Source of the DNA: Nocardioides cynanchi
GTDB taxonomy: Bacteria > Actinomycetota > Actinomycetes > Propionibacteriales > Nocardioidaceae
DNA length: 64,000 nucleotides
Assembly (NCBI RefSeq): GCF_008761635.1
Contig: NZ_CP044344.1
Span: 868,001-932,000 of the forward strand
Reading direction: 5' to 3'
Part shown: in pieces, positions 54,175 to 61,216 of the stretch
Numbering within the stretch: position 1 is the first letter of the stretch
Layout of the letters: every line of letters starts with the position of its first letter
The notes under the pieces: model-generated
The model's input: only the letters and a program-made list of their open reading frames with translations
What the model was told of the DNA's origin: nothing
Database searches by the model: none
Translations under genes and position numbers: made by a program

Positions 54175-54571
54175 GAGTTCCTCCCCATAGTGGTGCCGAC
54201 TTGTGCGATGGCGATCTGGGAGCGGGACGAGGTGATGGGTGCGAACCCGCCTCGTCGCTACCCCTTGCTCGACGCGTCGTGGCTTCGCGCGCCGGCGCGT
54301 CATCCCTGCTCCTCAACCAGAGGAGAAGGGCGCGTCCGGCCGAGCCTGAAGGGCAGGAGCAACGCTGCTGTCTGAGTACCCGGAATCAGCACGGACATGC
54401 AGCCCAGACCGACCGGCTGCCATCCGCTCATGCCGCTGTCCGCGCGCGCCGGCGCCGATGAGTGGTCACGTAGGTCATCCGGAGACCGCGCGGTTCCGAG
54501 CTCGCATGCACCAGTTCGTGGCCCAGGTGGCAACACCGATGCGCGATGTCCAGCTGTGGGAGAATTGCGCG
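54175..54571. other. 397-bp stretch without a confident gene
   Basis: It contains the ribosome site of the minus-strand NTF2-like gene, repeat copy c (54427-54446) and the leader of the next plus-strand gene. An inverted CTCAT/ATGAG pair flanks the repeat (54427-54431 and 54458-54462). No other convincing coding frame. Confidence 0.4.
54427..54446 (+). repeat. Dispersed intergenic repeat, copy c
   Basis: CTCATGCCGCTGTCCGCGCG, a 20-nt perfect match to copy b. It is the only copy not behind a recognised plus-strand gene. Confidence 0.75.
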
Positions 54572-54964
54572 ATGACTGACGCGGACCAGCTGGCGCGCGG
54601 CATCTTGTCCGAGCTCCAACGGGGGTTCGCCGCGCACGATCTCGCCGCTGTCATGAGGCTGCTCGATGACGAGGTCGTTGTCTTCGGTGCAGCGGGACAG
54701 GGCCTGGACGCGGAGCACAGCAGGGACTATGTGTCGAGCATGTTGGCTCAGGACGGCGTGGTCCGCTGGGACTGGGACCGAGTGGTGCCGGTGCTGGCCG
54801 AGCCGACTGTCGTGGTGTTCGCCGTGGTGGGGACGGTGGGGTTTGACGATGCGCAGGGTCAAGCGCTCGGAGAGCGCTCGGCTTTCCGATTGACATGCGT
54901 CGCAGTCCTCCGAGACGGGCGATGGCGGCTCAGGCACTTTCACGGATCAGTCCCTCAGTCCTGA
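54572..54964 (+). CDS. NTF2-like (DUF4440/SnoaL-type) protein
   Basis: A 130-residue protein: ILSELQRGFAAHDLAAVMRL, DDEVVVFGAAGQGLDAEHSR, DYVSSMLAQDGVV and RDGRWRLRHFHGSVPQS. The RDGRWRLRHFHGS end is characteristic of NTF2/DUF4440 folds. GGGAG lies 9 nt upstream of the ATG. Ligand unknown. Repeat copy d follows 70 nt after the stop. Confidence 0.82.
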   Translation: MTDADQLARGILSELQRGFAAHDLAAVMRLLDDEVVVFGAAGQGLDAEHSRDYVSSMLAQDGVVRWDWDRVVPVLAEPTVVVFAVVGTVGFDDAQGQALGERSAFRLTCVAVLRDGRWRLRHFHGSVPQS

Positions 54965-55034
54965 CCTGGGCGGGAGCCGGGTCCGCGACCGGAGCTCAAC
55001 CCGAAGCGCACTCTCAGGCCGTCGTCCGAGCTCG

Positions 55035-55056
55035 CTCATGCCGATGTGCGGACGTG
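55035..55056 (+). repeat. Dispersed intergenic repeat, copy d
   Basis: CTCATGCCGATGTGCGGACG, a degenerate copy. It is preceded by CGAGCTCG and shares AGCTCGCTCA with copy e. Lies 70 nt after the stop of the NTF2-like gene. Confidence 0.45.
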
Positions 55057-55120
55057 GGGATCAGCCTGCCGATGGTCCTGGAAGGCAAGGGTCGTTGTTC
55101 TGTAGCCCCGAGTGCGGAGC

Positions 55121-55279
55121 ATGCCTGACGTGGAAGCACCGGCTACCGCCGCGCACATGAAGAAACAGAGAATCGACGCCGCCGGCGGTGGGGTCAAGGG
55201 CCCCTGGACCGGGAAGGGGCTCGGCAGCCTCAGCGTCGTCGTCCTCGTGGCGGTCGGGCTCTACCTCCGCACCCACTGA
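55121..55279 (+). CDS. Possible tiny membrane protein (52 residues)
   Basis: The ORF MPDVEAPATAAHMKKQRIDA, then GGGVKGPWTGKGLG, ending in a hydrophobic helix SLSVVVLVAVGLYLRTH. ATG 55157 (MKKQR) is an alternative start. No good ribosome site. The single C-terminal helix with positive flanks looks like a tail-anchored peptide; coding status is uncertain. A repeat copy follows 52 nt later, as after other genes of this stretch. Confidence 0.4.
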   Translation: MPDVEAPATAAHMKKQRIDAAGGGVKGPWTGKGLGSLSVVVLVAVGLYLRTH

Positions 55280-55331
55280 CCAGCCTCGCCGAACCGACAC
55301 AGCTGACGTGCGCCCGGCCTTTCCCAGCTCG

Positions 55332-55356
55332 CTCACATGTCGCTTGCCCGCGCGGC
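55332..55356 (+). repeat. Dispersed intergenic repeat, copy e
   Basis: CTCACATGTCGCTTGCCCGC then GCGGC: a degenerate copy with a 2-nt insertion near the start. It shares the upstream AGCTCG with copy d. Confidence 0.4.
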
Positions 55357-55526
55357 TCGGGCGGCTGATCAGCCGAAGGATCTGAGTCGTCGTGCTCAGG
55401 TGCGTGACCCGGAGGACGGGCCACCCTGGAGGTACCAACCTCGCACTGCCTGGATGGGCGGCGCTGCCCTTGCGCGGCTCCGCCCGGCCATCGCTGGCCG
55501 GCAAGTGTGCTCTGAAGGAGAGTCAG

Positions 55527-55838
55527 ATGATCGTCATCGCCGCTTTGTTGCTCGTGGTCCTGGGGGCCTCCGCTTTCGGCCTGGGGGCGGCCGGCGGGGG
55601 TCCTCGGTGGCCGCTCCTGGTCGCCTCCACGATCTCCGGGGGCGCCCTTCTCGCCCTGGCCATGGCGAGCGCCATCGCCTCGACCGTTGGCAGGGACGCA
55701 TGGAACAGCTGGGTGAGCGGGACCCAGCTGTCCGAGACCGTCACCCTGTGGGTGGTGCTGATCGTCGGGCCGATTCTGCTTGTCATTTCTGGTGCGTTCC
55801 TCATCATCGGTTCGGTCCTCCGCACTCGGCATCCCTGA
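55527..55838 (+). CDS. Small three-helix membrane protein
   Basis: A 103-residue protein with three hydrophobic segments: MIVIAALLLVVLGASAFGLG, a second with PLLVASTISGGALLALAMAS, and a third with TLWVVLIVGPILLVISGAFL. No family recognised. GAAGGAG lies 7 nt before the ATG, the best ribosome site in this stretch. Function unknown. Confidence 0.65.
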   Translation: MIVIAALLLVVLGASAFGLGAAGGGPRWPLLVASTISGGALLALAMASAIASTVGRDAWNSWVSGTQLSETVTLWVVLIVGPILLVISGAFLIIGSVLRTRHP

Positions 55839-55914
55839 TCGACACACTGACGAGCCGCGTCCTGACTCACGTCGAGGGCCTGTGACCGCACGCCGCTGAG
55901 AGCTGGTTCCCTCG

Positions 55915-55920
55915 TAGTCT
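55915..55920 (+). promoter_or_regulatory. -10-like TAGTCT before the DinB-like gene
   Basis: TAGTCT, then 8 nt, then the GTG at 55929. No ribosome site. Leaderless candidate. Confidence 0.45.
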
Positions 55921-55928
55921 CTCGACCT

Positions 55929-56471
55929 GTGAGCGAGGCACAGGCTTTCGACATCGATGAGCGCACCGAGGCGCCCCGGCACGGCGACGAGGTTGCCGTG
56001 CTGCGCGGGATGCTCGCCTACCAGCGAGACACGTTGCGTTGGAAATGTGCTGGGCTCACCCAGCAGCAGCTGGCCATGACGTTGCCTCCCAGCGATCTGA
56101 CGCTCGGTGGGCTGATGAAACATCTCGCCCTGGTCGAGTCCCAGTGGTTCGACCACTGGTTCCGCGACGCCGGCTACGCGCCCCCGTTCGACACCATGGA
56201 CTGGGACACCGACTGGGACATCGAGTCCGCGCGCTACGACAGCCCGATCGAGCTGAGGGAGCTCTTCGATCAGGCTGTGCGGAGGTCGGATGCGGTCGTC
56301 GACGATGCGCTCGGGCGTGGTGGGCTGGACACGGAGTCGGCCTTGGCCAGTCCACGGACCGGCGAGACCTTCACGCTGCGCTGGATCCTGGCGCACCTGA
56401 TCGAGGAGTACGCCCGCCACAACGGCCACGCCGACCTCATCCGGCAGTCCGTCGACGGCCAGACCGGCTGA
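55929..56471 (+). CDS. DinB family protein (DUF664 type)
   Basis: A 180-residue four-helix-bundle protein: VLRGMLAYQRDTLRWKCAGL, LTLGGLMKHLALVESQWFDH (metal-type His) and LRWILAHLIEEYARHNGHAD with the second and third His ligands. It fits the DUF664/DinB-like thiol-transferase superfamily (mycothiol- or bacillithiol-dependent enzymes), which suits an actinobacterium. The GTG start follows a -10-like TAGTCT. Confidence 0.9.
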   Translation: MSEAQAFDIDERTEAPRHGDEVAVLRGMLAYQRDTLRWKCAGLTQQQLAMTLPPSDLTLGGLMKHLALVESQWFDHWFRDAGYAPPFDTMDWDTDWDIESARYDSPIELRELFDQAVRRSDAVVDDALGRGGLDTESALASPRTGETFTLRWILAHLIEEYARHNGHADLIRQSVDGQTG

Positions 56472-56527
56472 CCCGGCAGCGGGTCTCGTCTCGCCGAGAG
56501 TGTGTGGGGGCTGGTTGTGCGACCGGG

Positions 56528-57013
56528 TCACTCGGTGCGGACGACGACCCGCGAGCCGCTGGGCACGAAGACCACCTCGGCGTCGTCGGCAGCCGCGTCG
56601 ATCAGTACGTTGAACACGTCCCGGATCGAGACGATGCCCGCGATCTGATCGTCGTCCACGACCGGCAGGTGGCGTACCTGGGCCTCGCGCATCATTCGCG
56701 CCACCGAGAGCACGGAGTCCTCGGGGCCGACCGTGATCAGGTCCGACGACATCATCTCGCCCGCGGTCATGTGGGCGGGGTTGGCGCCGGCAGCCAGATG
56801 GGTCACCGCGTCCCGCTCGGAGACGATGCCGGCCAGCGCGCCGTGCTCGACGACGCACAGCGCACCGATCTCGTCGGCGGACAGGGCCTCGGCGACCTGG
56901 GTCATCGAGGCATCGGTCTCCACGGTCGCGACGGGCCACATCATCACCGTCCGCACCGGGTCCGAGGGCCAGGTCCTGTGGTTCGTCCTGCCGTACATCA
57001 CTGCCCCCTTCAT
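56528..57013 (-). CDS. Two-CBS-domain protein (Hrp1-like)
   Basis: A 161-residue protein with two CBS domains: RTVMMWPVATVETDASMTQV onward, then MMSSDLITVGPEDSVLSVAR onward with VRHLPVVDDDQIAGIVSIRD. Length and layout resemble mycobacterial hypoxic response protein 1 (Hrp1), a DosR-regulon member. The start at ATG 57013 follows an AGAAGG site; ATG 56998 (MYGRTN) is an alternative. CBS pairs bind adenosyl ligands; the ligand here is unknown. A DosR-like box lies 50 bp upstream. Confidence 0.88.
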   Translation of the reverse strand: MKGAVMYGRTNHRTWPSDPVRTVMMWPVATVETDASMTQVAEALSADEIGALCVVEHGALAGIVSERDAVTHLAAGANPAHMTAGEMMSSDLITVGPEDSVLSVARMMREAQVRHLPVVDDDQIAGIVSIRDVFNVLIDAAADDAEVVFVPSGSRVVVRTE

Positions 57014-57062
57014 CGGTGCCTGCCTTCTCCTCCACACTGTTCCCGCGGTCATCGGGTGTCCC

Positions 57063-57076
57063 GGGGCGAACGTCCC
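57063..57076. promoter_or_regulatory. DosR/DevR-like box upstream of the CBS gene
   Basis: GGGGCGAACGTCCC fits GGGAC-N4-GTCCC with one mismatch. It lies 50 bp upstream of the CBS-protein start on the minus strand and is also upstream of the divergent GtrA gene. No second box at 22 bp is seen. Confidence 0.4.
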
Positions 57077-57134
57077 CTCCGGCATGCCGTTGTACCCGCC
57101 GGCGGGCGATTCCTCGTCCGGCGCCCTCGGCCAT

Positions 57135-57140
57135 TACCCT
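57135..57140 (+). promoter_or_regulatory. -10-like TACCCT before gtrA
   Basis: TACCCT, then 6 nt (CGGGGC), then the GTG at 57147; no Shine-Dalgarno. Leaderless candidate. Confidence 0.5.
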
Positions 57141-57146
57141 CGGGGC

Positions 57147-57662
57147 GTGCCGAGACCCCCCGCGCCCACCGCCGCGCCCGCGCCCCCGGTGGCCGAGACC
57201 CTCGGTCTGGGCCCGAAGCTGCTGCGCTACCTCGGCGGCTCGGTGGTCGCCACGGTCTGCAGCGAGGTCACCTTCGTGCTGCTCTACGGCCCCGTCCACG
57301 TCGGTACGACGTCCGCGTCGCTGGTGGGCTGGCTGGCCGGGGCGGTCCCCAACTACTGGCTCAACCGACGCTGGGCCTGGCAGCGCACCGGCCGACCCAG
57401 CTTCCGCACCGAGCTCTTGCCCTACATCACCATCGTGCTGATGACGCTGCTGCTCGCGACCGGGATCACCCACCTGCTCGACGTGTGGCTGCACCACCTC
57501 GGCACCCAGGCCTCGCTGCGGGTGGCGCTGGTGGCCGTCGCCTACCTCGGTGTCTACGCCCTGATGTTCGTCCTGCGCTTCGTGCTCCTGGACCGCCTGT
57601 TCGAGCGGGTCGCCCGGCTCGAGGCGCGCCACCACCACGCCCGGACGGAGGCCGCCTCGTGA
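57147..57662 (+). CDS. GtrA family membrane protein
   Basis: A 171-residue protein with four membrane helices: LLRYLGGSVVATVCSEVTFV, then LVGWLAGAVPNYWLNRRWAW (the conserved GtrA NYxLNRxWxW segment), a third with LPYITIVLMTLLLATG and a last one with VAYLGVYALMFVLRFVLL. GtrA proteins flip or hold polyprenyl-linked sugars for surface-glycan assembly. GTGA overlap with the methyltransferase gene. Confidence 0.92.
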   Translation: MPRPPAPTAAPAPPVAETLGLGPKLLRYLGGSVVATVCSEVTFVLLYGPVHVGTTSASLVGWLAGAVPNYWLNRRWAWQRTGRPSFRTELLPYITIVLMTLLLATGITHLLDVWLHHLGTQASLRVALVAVAYLGVYALMFVLRFVLLDRLFERVARLEARHHHARTEAAS

Positions 57663-58390
57663 GCACCGGTGCCGGAGAAGGCTCGTTCAGCTCGGCGACC
57701 GGCCGTTCGCTGGAGGACTCCTCGGGAGCCGACCAGCGCCGCTACCGCGCCTTCCAGCTCGAGCTGATCGGTCCGCACTGCGGCGACTCGGTGCTCGAGG
57801 TCGGAGCCGGGCTCGGTGAGTTCGCGTCCCAGTTCTCCGGTCTGCGGCGCCACGTCGTCACCGACCGTGACCCTGACGCGGTCGCCTCGATGGCGCAGCG
57901 GTTCGCCGACCGGCCCGAGGTCGAGGCCCGGACGTTCGACCTCGCCGACGGCGCGATCGACATCGGTGAGCCGGTGGCCTCCGTGGTCGCGATCAACGTC
58001 CTGGAGCACATCGACGACGACACCGGCGCGCTGCGCGGGCTGGCCTCGATGGTGCGTCCCGGCGGCCGGATCGTGCTGTTCGTGCCCGGCTACATGCAGC
58101 TGTACGGCGACTTCGACCGCGCCGTCGGCCACGTGCGCCGCTACACCCCGCGCACCCTGACCGCCGCGATCACCGCCGCCGGGCTGACCCCCGAGGTGGT
58201 CCGCCCGGTCAACCTCCTGGGCGGAGTGGCGTGGTGGCTCACCGTCCGGCGCGGGGGAGTCGGCACGCCGAAGCCCGCGCTGGTGCGCACCTACGACCGG
58301 TTCGTGGTGCCGGTCACCCGCACCATCGAGCGCCGGGTCACCCCGCCGTTCGGTCAGTCGATCCTCGGCGTCGCGGTCGTCCCCGGCTGA
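57659..58390 (+). CDS. Class I SAM-dependent methyltransferase
   Basis: A 243-residue protein with motif I DSVLEVGAGLGEFAS (about residue 45), VVTDRDPDAVASMA, the post-I segment VAINVLEHIDDDTGALRGLA and the GGRIVLFVPGYMQLYGDFDR region. Such proteins often sit next to GtrA and glycosyltransferase genes and probably act on a glycolipid or surface glycan. Its 3' end overlaps the convergent membrane-protein gene by 37 bp. Confidence 0.9.
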   Translation: MSTGAGEGSFSSATGRSLEDSSGADQRRYRAFQLELIGPHCGDSVLEVGAGLGEFASQFSGLRRHVVTDRDPDAVASMAQRFADRPEVEARTFDLADGAIDIGEPVASVVAINVLEHIDDDTGALRGLASMVRPGGRIVLFVPGYMQLYGDFDRAVGHVRRYTPRTLTAAITAAGLTPEVVRPVNLLGGVAWWLTVRRGGVGTPKPALVRTYDRFVVPVTRTIERRVTPPFGQSILGVAVVPG

Positions 58391-59781
58391 GCCTCGGGAG
58401 CACCGCGCAACCGGGTCCAGGCGAGCGCAGCGCTCATCGGGAGCAGCACGAGCGCCGGTAGCTGGTAGCGCCAGACGAACTCCGCGGTCGCATCCGGCAC
58501 GAGCACGAACCCGACCCCCAGGGCCAGGGTGAGGAACGTCAGCGGTCGGGTGGCCGGTGCGCCGTCGGGCCGACGGAGGGCCAGACCGGCGACGGCGACG
58601 AGCAGGAGCAGGAACAGCACCGGCCCCGGGACGTACACGACCCTTCCGTACCAGTCGAGGAGATCGGCGACGGGGTGCCGGGTGCCGGGCATCTCGCCCC
58701 CGTGGGCGGCGTAGGCCGGCTCGGTCCACAGCGGCGTCGGCACGTAGTCGACGTAGTGGGTGAAGCTCCACTTGTACTGCGTGTCGTACTCGAAGTAGTC
58801 GAACCTGCGAGGCGCCCAGAAGCCCATCGCGAGGTCGCGGCCGACGGTGGCCGCGTAGGCACTCGGCTGGGCCCGGATCGCCCGCTTCGCGAAGTCGTAC
58901 ATCGCCTGGTTCTGGGTGACGCCCGCCGGCGTCCTCAGGCCCAGCACCGCTGGGTCGTGCCAGCCGTACCACGTCGGGTCCTGCCGGCTACCGAGAGGCT
59001 CGGTGGGGCACAGGGGCCGCTCGTAGGCAGGCACCTGGACCTTCGAGCAGTCGACGAACGTCGTGGTTCGCATGTACAGCGCGCGCCCGTTCGACTGGGT
59101 GATCGCCCAGACGCCGTTGTCGTGGTGGTACCACGCGGCGTACGCCGTGAGCGGGAGCGCGAAGGCCGCCGTGACGAGTACGACGTGGAGGAGGCGCTGC
59201 CGCCAGGAAGAAGCCACGATCGCCAGGAACACCACCATCGCCAGGATCCCAGGCTCGCCGACCAGTCGGAGGAGGGTGGCGGTGCCCAGCAGCAGTCCCG
59301 CCGCCGCGGTGCTCCAGACCCGAGGAGTGCGATGCCAGGCCAGGGCGGCGACGGCGAGGAGGAGCACGAGGTCGAAGAAAACGTCGCTGAGCACGGAGTG
59401 CTCGACCACCAGCTCCATCTCGTCGAAGAGCAGGGGGAGCATGGCCAGGGTCGCCAGGCGCGGGGACACCGACCAGCGACGCAGCAGGGCATAGCCGACC
59501 ATGGCCGTGACGAGTCCCAGCAGGTGCTGGAGGACCGCCACCAGGGTCAACCCACGGGTCACGCCGGCCAGCATCCACAGCGCGATGCCGTAGCCGACGG
59601 GTCGGTCGGGCGAGGGGACGAGGTGGTCGACGAAGCCCAGGTACGTCGGGCCGTCGCTGAAGACGAACGCCGGGGGGAAGGCGTACTGCACCAGGATGCG
59701 CAGCACCACGGCCGCCCCGAGCGCGACGACGAAGACCCGCTCCGAGTGCCACACCCGGGCCAGGGCGCTAGCCGGTGCCAT
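58354..59781 (-). CDS. Polytopic membrane protein, glycosyltransferase-39-like (paralogue 1)
   Basis: A 475-residue protein with 10-12 hydrophobic helices. An Asp-containing first loop (FPPAFVFSDGPTYLGFVDHL) matches the acidic motif of GT-C/ArnT-PMT type enzymes. A large extracytoplasmic region holds two Cys (VDCSKVQ and RPLCPTE) that may form a disulfide. It is clearly homologous to the next gene upstream along its whole length. It probably transfers a sugar from a polyprenyl carrier. Confidence 0.78.
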   Translation of the reverse strand: MAPASALARVWHSERVFVVALGAAVVLRILVQYAFPPAFVFSDGPTYLGFVDHLVPSPDRPVGYGIALWMLAGVTRGLTLVAVLQHLLGLVTAMVGYALLRRWSVSPRLATLAMLPLLFDEMELVVEHSVLSDVFFDLVLLLAVAALAWHRTPRVWSTAAAGLLLGTATLLRLVGEPGILAMVVFLAIVASSWRQRLLHVVLVTAAFALPLTAYAAWYHHDNGVWAITQSNGRALYMRTTTFVDCSKVQVPAYERPLCPTEPLGSRQDPTWYGWHDPAVLGLRTPAGVTQNQAMYDFAKRAIRAQPSAYAATVGRDLAMGFWAPRRFDYFEYDTQYKWSFTHYVDYVPTPLWTEPAYAAHGGEMPGTRHPVADLLDWYGRVVYVPGPVLFLLLLVAVAGLALRRPDGAPATRPLTFLTLALGVGFVLVPDATAEFVWRYQLPALVLLPMSAALAWTRLRGAPEAQPGTTATPRID

Positions 59782-61216
59782 GCCCTCGGGCCCGTCGCAG
59801 TGCCGGTACGGTCGTCCCCGGCCGGGCCAGGGGGGCTCGGCGCAGCCGGGTCCAGCCGAGTGCGGCGGCCAGCGGGAGCATGGTGAACATCGGCAGCTCG
59901 TAGCGCCACACGAACTCCGCGGTCAGGTCGGGCACCAGGCTCAGCCCCAGCGGCAGCACGACCAGGAGCACCGTCAGGGGTCGCCTCGACGGTGCCTCCT
60001 CCCGTCGTACGACGGCACCGGCGACGGCCACGACCAGGAGCACGAGGGTCGCCGGCCCCGGCACGTAGACCAGCCGTCCGTACCAGGAGAGGACGTCGGC
60101 GGCCGGTTGCCGGGTCAGCTGCACCTGGCCGCCGTGCTCAGCAAAGGCCCGACCCGTCCATGACGGCGACGGTCGGTAGTCGACGAAGTAGGCGAAGGTC
60201 CACTTCACCGACGTCTTGTACTCGTAGTACGGGCCCCTGTCCGGTGCCCAGAACTGGAGCACGAAGTCCCGTGCACCCACGCGGAGGTAGGCCAGCGGGT
60301 CGGACTTGATCGCCCGGATCGCGAAGTCGCGCAGGGCCTGGTCGACCGTGACGCCGGGGGGCGGGTGGAGCCGGGGCAGGGTGGATGGGGAGTGCCAGCC
60401 GTAAAACGTGGGCTCGCGGCGGGAGCCGAGCGGCTCGCGCGGGCACAGGACGCGCTCGTAGGCCGGCAGGTGGAGCTTCGAGCACTGCACGAACGTCGTG
60501 GTGCGCATGTAGAGCGCCCGGCCCGAGGCCTGGGTCAGCGCGTACACGCCGTTCTCCTGGTGGTACCACCCGGCGTAGGCGACCAGTGGCAGGGCGAAGG
60601 CCACGCAGACGACGACCGCCTGGGCGATCCGGTGGCGCCAGGTGGTCGCCGCCATCAGCACGAACAGCACGGCGGCCAGGATCGACGGCTCGCCGACGAT
60701 CCGGACCAGCGTGGCCAGGCCGAGCAGGAGCCCGGCGGCGGCCGTCGTCCAGAGCCGCGGCGCCGGCCACCAGGCGAGCGCGGCCACGGCCGCGACGAGG
60801 AGCAGGTCGAAGAGCACGTCGCTGAGGACGGCGTGCTCCAGGAGCAGCTGCATCGAGTCGAAGAGCAGTGGGAGCGTGGCGAGGGTCGCCACCAGGGTCG
60901 ACACCCCCCATCGCCGGAGCAGGACGTAGGCGAGGACGGCGGTGGCCAGGCCCATCAGCACCTGGGTCGTGGAGATCACCCACAGCGAGCGGCTGACCCA
61001 GGACAGGACCCGCAGCACCGCGCCGTACCCCGCGGGACGGCTGACCGGTGGAACCAGGTGGTCGACCAGGTCGAGGTACGCCGGCGCGTCGCTCATCACG
61101 AAGGCCGGCGGGAACGCGATCGCGATGACCACCCGGACGACGACGCCCAGGGCGACGGCGACCAGGAAGGGTCTCTCGGTCCGCCACAGCCCTCGGAACC
61201 GCTCAGCGAGGCGCAT
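59768..61216 (-). CDS. Polytopic membrane protein, glycosyltransferase-39-like (paralogue 2)
   Basis: A 482-residue paralogue of the downstream gene. It shares the loop motif FPPAFVMSDAPAYLDLVDHL, LLRRWGVS, the shared ALYMRTTTFVQCSK and the C-terminal DLTAEFVWRYELP. The two genes overlap by 14 bp and it overlaps the GT2 gene upstream by 14 bp, so all are translated from one transcript. Acceptor and donor are unknown; cell-wall glycan modification is inferred. Confidence 0.78.
   Translation of the reverse strand: MRLAERFRGLWRTERPFLVAVALGVVVRVVIAIAFPPAFVMSDAPAYLDLVDHLVPPVSRPAGYGAVLRVLSWVSRSLWVISTTQVLMGLATAVLAYVLLRRWGVSTLVATLATLPLLFDSMQLLLEHAVLSDVLFDLLLVAAVAALAWWPAPRLWTTAAAGLLLGLATLVRIVGEPSILAAVLFVLMAATTWRHRIAQAVVVCVAFALPLVAYAGWYHQENGVYALTQASGRALYMRTTTFVQCSKLHLPAYERVLCPREPLGSRREPTFYGWHSPSTLPRLHPPPGVTVDQALRDFAIRAIKSDPLAYLRVGARDFVLQFWAPDRGPYYEYKTSVKWTFAYFVDYRPSPSWTGRAFAEHGGQVQLTRQPAADVLSWYGRLVYVPGPATLVLLVVAVAGAVVRREEAPSRRPLTVLLVVLPLGLSLVPDLTAEFVWRYELPMFTMLPLAAALGWTRLRRAPLARPGTTVPALRRARGHGTG

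Noticed and set aside
52131..55360. Classical integron attC sites
   Set aside because: No GTTRRRY/RYYYAAC cores or integrase are visible; only an unnamed repeat is supported.
55230..57638. An 802-codon minus-strand frame across DinB, CBS and GtrA genes
   Set aside because: Spans several well-supported genes on both strands and has shadow-frame composition.
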